Of a stretch of DNA of 8,965 nt, positions 4,447 to 8,965 are shown one piece after another. The position numbers and the translations under genes were made by a program. Location: assembly GCA_002506605.1 (NCBI GenBank), contig DAXX01000020.1, positions 638 through 9,602 of the forward strand, read 5' to 3'. The stretch's first letter is position 1. Each line of letters starts with the position of its first letter. Below the pieces are notes generated by a model, which was given only the letters and a program-made list of their open reading frames with translations, ran no database searches and was not told where the DNA came from. This stretch comes from Thaumarchaeota archaeon UBA160. GTDB taxonomy: Archaea; Thermoproteota; Nitrososphaeria; Conexivisphaerales; UBA164.

Positions 4447-6654
4447 ATGAGCTTTAAACTGCCAAGAATGTCTTTTGGGACGGCTATGGTTATTTTAGCA
4501 TTTGCATTTCTTCTTGTTTTAAACTTTTATGTAAGGATAATGCCAGCTAACTTTGGCTTTTATTTGAACGAATTTGACCCTTATTATCATTATTATGTTA
4601 CAAATGTAGTTTATCAAGACCTAACAAAATACGGTTTTGCAGGAATAAGTAAATACTTTCACACAATAGATTATAATTTCTGGTATCCATGGGGAAGAAA
4701 TTTGGCTGCAACCTCACCATCTGGTCTATATTTCCTTGTAGCTATCCTTTATATAATATTAAAGGCTCTAAGTCTAAGGATATCGCTTTATGATTTTGTT
4801 GCCATATTACCTGTTTTCTTGGGCGTTTTAATTTCCGTACCTATTTATTTTATTTCGCTTAAGATAACTAAGAATAAATATGTTGGACTTATCGGCGTTC
4901 TTTTGCTTTCTTCTGTGCCAGGCCTTATTATAAGGACAGATTTTGGCTGGTATAAGGGAACCCCGTTCGCTTTCCTCTTTATGCCTATTGCCCTTATGTT
5001 TATTGTATTTTCTTTTGAAAACATTTCATCAAAGGAAAAAATAAACATAATGCCAGCGGTATACTCTCTTATAGCAGGTTTGCTCGTAGGTTATGCACAG
5101 ACCATGTGGGGTGGTGTTGAAAACCTCAACGGCGTTATTGGTCTTGCTTTCCTTTTTGCTCCTGTTTATTTAAAGCCTGGGATTTCTGGAAATTATATAA
5201 ATGAACAGGTTTTGTTGAACGAAATCCTCTATACGATCGGCGCGCTTGTAGCTGTTATATATCCGGTCCCTGGTAGGTCATGGATTTACAGTCCAACAAT
5301 GCTCTTACTTTATCTGGCATTTATTGTAAACCTGCTTTATTATGTAAATGAAAGAATAAAATTGGTGAGCAGAAAAAGTTTCTTTGTGGCTTTGATATCA
5401 ATCATAATTATAGGTTTGATTGGGATAGGGTACGTTCTTCCTCACCTCATAAATTTAAGATATTTGTCGGCTCTCAACCCTCTTTTAAGGATGAAACCTT
5501 CTATAGTAAGTACCGTAGCTGAGCAGCTTCCTATATCAGGTTTAGAAGCTTTGTTTACGTATGGAATGGGATCGCTTCTTCTAGTAATAGCTGGCTATTT
5601 TCTTATTAAACGCAGAACTATTTCTTCAATAATTATAGCTATCTTCCTTTTATGGAGCTTTTATGTAGGTACTTCTTTCGGAGAGCTTATGGATTTTCTC
5701 GGTCTAGCACTTGTTATAGGGGCTCCAATCGGAATTTACTATGCTGTAGCTCAGATAGGTTCTCAAATCCAAGAGAAAAAAGGAAAGAAAAAAATTCAAA
5801 ACGTGGGCTTTAAGTATGAAAAGATCGCAGCAGCTGTTGTGTTGGTTGGGCTTACCGTTTTTCCTGTATACTTTTGGGTCCCCCAGAACAACGTGCCTGT
5901 AAGCATAGTCAATTCTGCAACTATAATAAACGGCAAAGTTCCCGCATGGATAGATGCATTAAAATGGATGTCAAATTCTTCTAACATGCCTCCCCATTCT
6001 GTTGTAGTTGCTTGGTGGGACTATGGTTACTGGATAACTGTAATGGGAAATCAAACTACGGTGGTAGATAATGCTACGTTAAACGGAACACAGATAGGGC
6101 TAGTTGCAAAGATGTTTTTATCGCCTGTTAACCAATCAATAAAATATCTACAACAGCTTCACGGAAAATATGTGGTTGTATTTGCAACGGGCGCCAATGC
6201 CGGTTTGATAACAAGAGATCCGTACTTGCAAAACTATATGCTTTCCGGCGAATTGTATGGGATCGGTGGTGATGAAAGCAAGGTTCCGGCTATGATCGTT
6301 TGGGCTGGCTGGTCTTCGAACGAATCTATTTGGATAAACCCACAGACCCATCTTTTGACTTGGTATTTCTGGAACGAAACCCTTTTAGGACAACTTGAGC
6401 CTTTAAGATATGAAGGATGGGGAGTAGTCGATCCTTCAACTGGAATGGTTGTTTCAATTGAGCCCCATTATCAGCCAAATATGACAATGTATTATCAGAT
6501 TCCGCTATGGGTCTATTCGCCACTTTATACAAGCAACTCAACTCCTTTTAGGCTAGTTTATGCCTCACCACTACAATATTCGACAAGCAACGGCATGTGG
6601 GCTCAAGTTCTAATTTATGAGTATGTTGGAAATGGAACAGCTACAAACGGTTAG
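4447..6654 (+). CDS. aglB: Dolichyl-phosphooligosaccharide-protein glycotransferase (AglB/STT3)
   Basis: AglB is the membrane enzyme that transfers a lipid-linked oligosaccharide to Asn in N-X-S/T sequons of exported proteins. The 735 residues comprise about a dozen hydrophobic segments (13-478) and a soluble extracytoplasmic C-terminal domain (about 480-735). Motifs present are EFDPYYHYY (42-50) with the catalytic loop-1 Asp44, and RTDFGWYKG (163-171) in the second acidic-motif region. STVAEQ (355-360), with Glu359, fits the TIXE-type flexible-loop motif. WWDYG (523-527) is the hallmark sequon-binding motif, and DESKVPAM (609-616) matches the DxxKxxx(M/I) DK motif. A Lys-rich loop at 442-450 is probably cytosolic. 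The C-terminal domain has ten sequons, suggesting self-glycosylation. The ATG at 4447 precedes a hydrophobic first helix. The gene end overlaps the priS start, indicating a shared transcript. Identity is secure. Confidence 0.95.
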   Translation: MSFKLPRMSFGTAMVILAFAFLLVLNFYVRIMPANFGFYLNEFDPYYHYYVTNVVYQDLTKYGFAGISKYFHTIDYNFWYPWGRNLAATSPSGLYFLVAILYIILKALSLRISLYDFVAILPVFLGVLISVPIYFISLKITKNKYVGLIGVLLLSSVPGLIIRTDFGWYKGTPFAFLFMPIALMFIVFSFENISSKEKINIMPAVYSLIAGLLVGYAQTMWGGVENLNGVIGLAFLFAPVYLKPGISGNYINEQVLLNEILYTIGALVAVIYPVPGRSWIYSPTMLLLYLAFIVNLLYYVNERIKLVSRKSFFVALISIIIIGLIGIGYVLPHLINLRYLSALNPLLRMKPSIVSTVAEQLPISGLEALFTYGMGSLLLVIAGYFLIKRRTISSIIIAIFLLWSFYVGTSFGELMDFLGLALVIGAPIGIYYAVAQIGSQIQEKKGKKKIQNVGFKYEKIAAAVVLVGLTVFPVYFWVPQNNVPVSIVNSATIINGKVPAWIDALKWMSNSSNMPPHSVVVAWWDYGYWITVMGNQTTVVDNATLNGTQIGLVAKMFLSPVNQSIKYLQQLHGKYVVVFATGANAGLITRDPYLQNYMLSGELYGIGGDESKVPAMIVWAGWSSNESIWINPQTHLLTWYFWNETLLGQLEPLRYEGWGVVDPSTGMVVSIEPHYQPNMTMYYQIPLWVYSPLYTSNSTPFRLVYASPLQYSTSNGMWAQVLIYEYVGNGTATNG

Positions 6655-7618
6655 AAAGTTTTTCAGATGGTATTACTTTAACTATTCTGAAAAGATAAAA
6701 GCGCCTGAATCAATAGAATCTAGAGAGTTTGGCTATAAAGACTTTAATGGCAGCATGATAAGGCATTTGAGCTTCAAGAGCGAGGGGGAATATAAGGCAT
6801 TCCTTGTGAAGAACGTGCCAAAATCCGTTTACTATTCTGTAGCTTTTTATTCAGATCCAACAGCGCCGATGGAGTCAAAGGGTTTGATAAAGGCTGACGT
6901 AGCATTTGATATAGATATAAAGGATGTAAGCAAAAAAATAAAGGATAACAGCTTCTGGATCTGCAAAAATTGTCATACTTATGGGACTCTTCCAGCTCCA
7001 AAATCTTGTCCAAGTTGTGGGTCAGAAGATTTAGAAGAAGTAGAATGGGTATGTGATGAATGTCTTAGTGATGTTAAAGATGCTGCAATAACTCTTTCAG
7101 ACATACTTACTGAAGATTTTGGCCTAAGTAGAAAAGAAATATCAATTTACTTTTCAGGAAATAACGGTTATCATTTTTATATCTTTAATGAAGAAATGAG
7201 AAAATTAGGACAACAGGAAAGAATGGAGATAGTGGAATACATAACAATGAACGGCTTTAATCAATCAGTTTTTTATAAAAATGTACCAGAAAGCGGTTCC
7301 TTAATAAACAGAAGAAAAGTAACAATCGATCCAAATGTTACAGTTGACATTAGAAGGATTTTTAGAGCGCCTGATTCCCTTCACGATGAAAGCGGCTTAG
7401 CAAAAAAGGAAGTAACCTCACTAGATCTATTCGATCCTTTTAAGGAAGCTGTTGTTTTGCCGGAAGAACCTATTGAATTATTAGTACATTATATGCCTGC
7501 TATAAAGTTTAGAGATCAAACGTTTGGTCCATACAAGAAAGAAAAGGTTAAGGTTCCAGCATATATTGCTGTATATGCAGTGCTCAAAGGTATAGCCGAG
7601 TTCATTGATAATCAATAG
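6632..7618 (+). CDS. priS: DNA primase small (catalytic) subunit PriS
   Basis: PriS is the catalytic subunit of the archaeal/eukaryotic-type primase, which makes primers for replication with PriL. From the ATG at 6632 the protein has 328 residues, near the usual length. ADVAFDIDIKD (88-98) holds the catalytic Asp pair D93 and D95. YFSGNNGYHFYIF (173-185) is the SGxxGxH nucleotide-binding motif. VTVDIRRIFRAPDSLH (236-251) holds the third catalytic Asp (D239), the conserved Arg residues and the SLH motif. Residues 111-144 have three CxxC pairs (111/114, 126/129, 141/144). The third lies in the family-typical WVCDECL, whereas the first two form an apparent extra zinc ribbon. Upstream in-frame starts at 6617 and 6623 would add up to five residues; I chose 6632, where homology-like sequence begins. 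The gene overlaps aglB by 23 bp and its 3' end overlaps kdpC by 17 bp. PriL is not in this window. Confidence 0.94.
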   Translation: MEQLQTVRKFFRWYYFNYSEKIKAPESIESREFGYKDFNGSMIRHLSFKSEGEYKAFLVKNVPKSVYYSVAFYSDPTAPMESKGLIKADVAFDIDIKDVSKKIKDNSFWICKNCHTYGTLPAPKSCPSCGSEDLEEVEWVCDECLSDVKDAAITLSDILTEDFGLSRKEISIYFSGNNGYHFYIFNEEMRKLGQQERMEIVEYITMNGFNQSVFYKNVPESGSLINRRKVTIDPNVTVDIRRIFRAPDSLHDESGLAKKEVTSLDLFDPFKEAVVLPEEPIELLVHYMPAIKFRDQTFGPYKKEKVKVPAYIAVYAVLKGIAEFIDNQ

Positions 7619-8084
7619 TTTTATTAATACATTCTATTCTTTTTATACCTTGTAAATAGTAGCTATAAAATTTTGCATTATTTTTATAAAATCCTAATAA
7701 TTCTATATTCAATAAGTTGACGTTTACAAGAGATTTTCCTGTAAGTAAATCATAATAACTATAATTGGATACTAGGCTTTTCAAATAATTCAGAGGAACC
7801 CCTACGCTCAAGTTTATCGCATAAGCTTGTTGTATAGCTTCTTCTTCGCTTATTATTGGAGACATATAGTAAGGATTTGTAGAATTAAAGTATCCCTTAA
7901 TCGAGATGTTCATGTAAACATATTTATAACCTACAATCTCTCCGTTAAAGTAAAGCGGATCCCCTTTTGATTGATACGGAAAAAAAGTTAACGTAAGATA
8001 GTAGGCAACCTCTGGCAATATCAGGCTGACTATCACAAATGCTAAAATAGCTACAAAGACTCCATGTAGAAGTTTAACTTTCAA
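7602..8084 (-). CDS. kdpC: KdpC-like subunit of a K+-transporting ATPase, without KdpA or KdpB nearby
   Basis: KdpC is the single-span subunit of the KdpFABC high-affinity potassium pump. The 160-residue protein has an N-terminal membrane helix (8-34) followed by FPYQSKGDPLYFNGEIVGYK (35-54), matching the family's FPxQAxGSL and (V)G motifs, and YFNST (65-69) at the YFxGRPS position. ISEEEAIQQAYAINLSVGVP (78-97) corresponds to the ISPxAAxxQ helix, and LLTGKSLVNVNLLNIELL (113-130) to the C-terminal LGExRVNVLxLNLAL. Compared with the usual 190 or so residues, the loop between these blocks, including the GSGLDPH signature, is missing. The start is TTG at 8084; a stop lies immediately upstream, so no earlier start exists. 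It overlaps the end of the phosphorylase-like gene by 11 bp, implying co-transcription. Five sequons lie in the external domain. No kdpA, kdpB or kdpF is visible. It could be a repurposed relative of KdpC. Confidence 0.7.
   Translation of the reverse strand: MKVKLLHGVFVAILAFVIVSLILPEVAYYLTLTFFPYQSKGDPLYFNGEIVGYKYVYMNISIKGYFNSTNPYYMSPIISEEEAIQQAYAINLSVGVPLNYLKSLVSNYSYYDLLTGKSLVNVNLLNIELLGFYKNNAKFYSYYLQGIKRIECINKTIDYQ
7604..7616. repeat. Palindrome in the overlap of priS and kdpC 3' ends
   Basis: ATTGAT (7604-7609) and ATCAAT (7611-7616) are perfectly complementary around one central base. The element lies within the 17-bp overlap of the convergent genes. Being a palindrome, it makes both proteins end alike: Ile-Asp-Asn-Gln for PriS and Ile-Asp-Tyr-Gln for KdpC. 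Confidence 0.6.
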
Positions 8085-8787
8085 TTAACGCATCAAAAAC
8101 AGCTGATCCGGCCTTAGTTATAAGTTTTTTCAGATCTTCTTCAGAAATTTTCTTCCCATTAAAGGGTTCTTCATTTATTATTAGGGTGCATGCTGCCTTA
8201 AAACGCCTTAAGCTTGAAAGAATCAATAAAGATGCGCATTCCATGTCAGCACAAAGAAAATTTTTTTCGTAAAACTGCTGAACATTTTTATCAAAGTAAT
8301 TAGAATAGTAGTTATCGCTCGAAAATGTCGGGCCTATTTTTATATTTATCCCAGATTTTTTAAATGCATCAACAAGTTTTTTGTTCAACAAAAGGTCAGG
8401 GATTGCTGATAGAACAAAAAAGTTTTCTGTAACATACTCTCCAATGGTTCCGCCAGGAAAATATGAGGCTCCAGTTGAAATTATTATAGATCCTTCTTTA
8501 ATATCATTTTTTAGAGACTTAGCTGATCCAAGGTACACAATTGTTTTCACCCCCAGTTGTGACAGTTCTTCAAATACCAATGTTGCAGAAGGGGCGCCTA
8601 TTCCGGTGGTTGCTACAGATATTTTTGTTGTCTTATATTTTCCTGTGTAAATATAAAGGTCTCTGTTTTGGTTTATCAGTTTAGAATTTTCTAACATTTT
8701 GCTTAAAATATATGCGGTTTCTTTATCCTCTACCGCAACAATTTTTTCAGAAACATCCTCCTTTTGTGCCTTAATGTGCATTGGCAT
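8074..8787 (-). CDS. Nucleoside phosphorylase-family protein (uridine phosphorylase/MTAP-like) with altered phosphate site
   Basis: The 237-residue protein belongs to the PNP/UDP family, which cleaves nucleosides with phosphate; it most resembles archaeal 5'-methylthioadenosine phosphorylase/uridine phosphorylase. Family landmarks are HIKAQKEDVSEKIV (4-17), NQNRDLYIYTGKY (39-51) with Arg42, TGIGAPSATLVFEEL (61-75), STGASYFPGG (104-113) and the ribose-binding DMECASLL (181-188) with Met182 and Glu183. However, the normal GDPxR phosphate loop reads EDKET (20-24), with Thr24 replacing Arg. The family's RLGT/S position reads YLGSAKS (85-91), with Tyr85 replacing Arg. The acidic residue after the base-binding strand is Glu206 rather than Asp. 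Catalysis may thus be changed or lost. The ATG at 8787 lies about 28 bp from a TATA-like TTTATAAA, suggesting a leaderless start; ATG 8781 is an alternative. The gene overlaps kdpC by 11 bp. Confidence 0.85.
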   Translation of the reverse strand: MPMHIKAQKEDVSEKIVAVEDKETAYILSKMLENSKLINQNRDLYIYTGKYKTTKISVATTGIGAPSATLVFEELSQLGVKTIVYLGSAKSLKNDIKEGSIIISTGASYFPGGTIGEYVTENFFVLSAIPDLLLNKKLVDAFKKSGINIKIGPTFSSDNYYSNYFDKNVQQFYEKNFLCADMECASLLILSSLRRFKAACTLIINEEPFNGKKISEEDLKKLITKAGSAVFDALIES

Positions 8788-8810
8788 TTATTATAATTTT
8801 GCTTGCAATT

Positions 8811-8818
8811 TTTATAAA
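8811..8818 (-). promoter_or_regulatory. TATA box of the phosphorylase-like/kdpC operon
   Basis: TTTATAAA reads the same on both strands and is centred about 28 bp upstream of the minus-strand ATG at 8787. That spacing fits a leaderless or nearly leaderless transcript covering the phosphorylase-like gene and kdpC. Confidence 0.45.
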
Positions 8819-8895
8819 TGTTATCTTTTTTAAAATTTAATAATAAAATTAAAGAACGTTTTATAAAAAATTATTCTGTTTTTTAAACGGTTTTC

Positions 8896-8926
8896 GAATA
8901 TATAAACTTAAGTACACATATAAAAA
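8896..8926 (+). promoter_or_regulatory. TATA-like sites near the right edge
   Basis: Two TATA-like stretches, AATATATAAA (about 8896-8905) and CATATAAAAA (about 8917-8926), could drive a plus-strand transcript starting near 8925-8950 and leaving the window. The only ATG there (8942) meets a stop after four codons, so the transcript start or gene may lie beyond the edge. The region 8788-8965 otherwise shows no gene. Confidence 0.25.
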
Positions 8927-8965
8927 TTCTGTAAAGTCAAAGATGCTGATCAAATAAGATTTTCA

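Noticed and set aside
8381..8650. Plus-strand open frame of 89 codons
   Set aside because: It lies entirely antisense to the phosphorylase-like gene, which matches its family along its full length.
1..8965. CRISPR arrays, insertion-sequence ends, integrase attachment sites
   Set aside because: No regularly spaced repeats, no transposase or integrase motifs and no terminal inverted repeats with target duplications were found on reading both strands.

Overview
The window reads as an AT-rich archaeal chromosome segment. The evidence is an archaeal-type small primase subunit (PriS), a single-subunit AglB/STT3 oligosaccharyltransferase, a Dpo4-type Y-family polymerase, a TrmB-family regulator, and TATA boxes about 20-28 bp upstream of several start codons, which suggests leaderless mRNAs. 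One gene instead shows a clear Shine-Dalgarno sequence. A small, compact genome (a DPANN/ARMAN-like or Thermoplasmatales-associated lineage) is an inference from the tight packing and divergent proteins; no marker gene here fixes the taxon.

Layout. Positions 1-965 hold no convincing protein gene. Within them, about 561-730 is GC-rich (95 of 170 bases, 56%, against 28% in 60-base blocks counted at 1-60 and 2641-2700) and folds into a long 18-bp hairpin followed by a multi-branched structure. I treat it as a candidate unknown structured RNA; a decayed foreign gene is the alternative. From 966 onward the plus strand carries dpo4, an HTH-plus-ACT-like regulator and a TrmB-like regulator, the last two abutting. 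Two minus-strand genes follow: a cyclophilin-like fold protein whose stop overlaps the trmB stop, and a BCP-type peroxiredoxin. Divergent from the peroxiredoxin, aglB and priS run on the plus strand and overlap each other. priS converges, with overlapping 3' ends, on kdpC, which overlaps the end of an upstream nucleoside phosphorylase-like gene. The last 178 bases have TATA-like sites but no gene.

Functional themes are DNA replication and damage bypass (PriS, Dpo4), surface N-glycosylation (AglB), oxidative-stress defence (peroxiredoxin) and two metabolite-responsive regulators. Three proteins deviate from their families: the peroxiredoxin keeps the catalytic Cys but not the surrounding Pro/Thr, the nucleoside phosphorylase lacks two phosphate-binding arginines, and KdpC stands without KdpA or KdpB. 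N-glycosylation sequons are about nine times denser in the two predicted extracytoplasmic domains than in the seven predicted cytosolic proteins.

The best candidates for something undescribed are the structured GC-rich island at about 561-732, the orphan KdpC paired with a degenerate phosphorylase, and the extra zinc ribbon in PriS.
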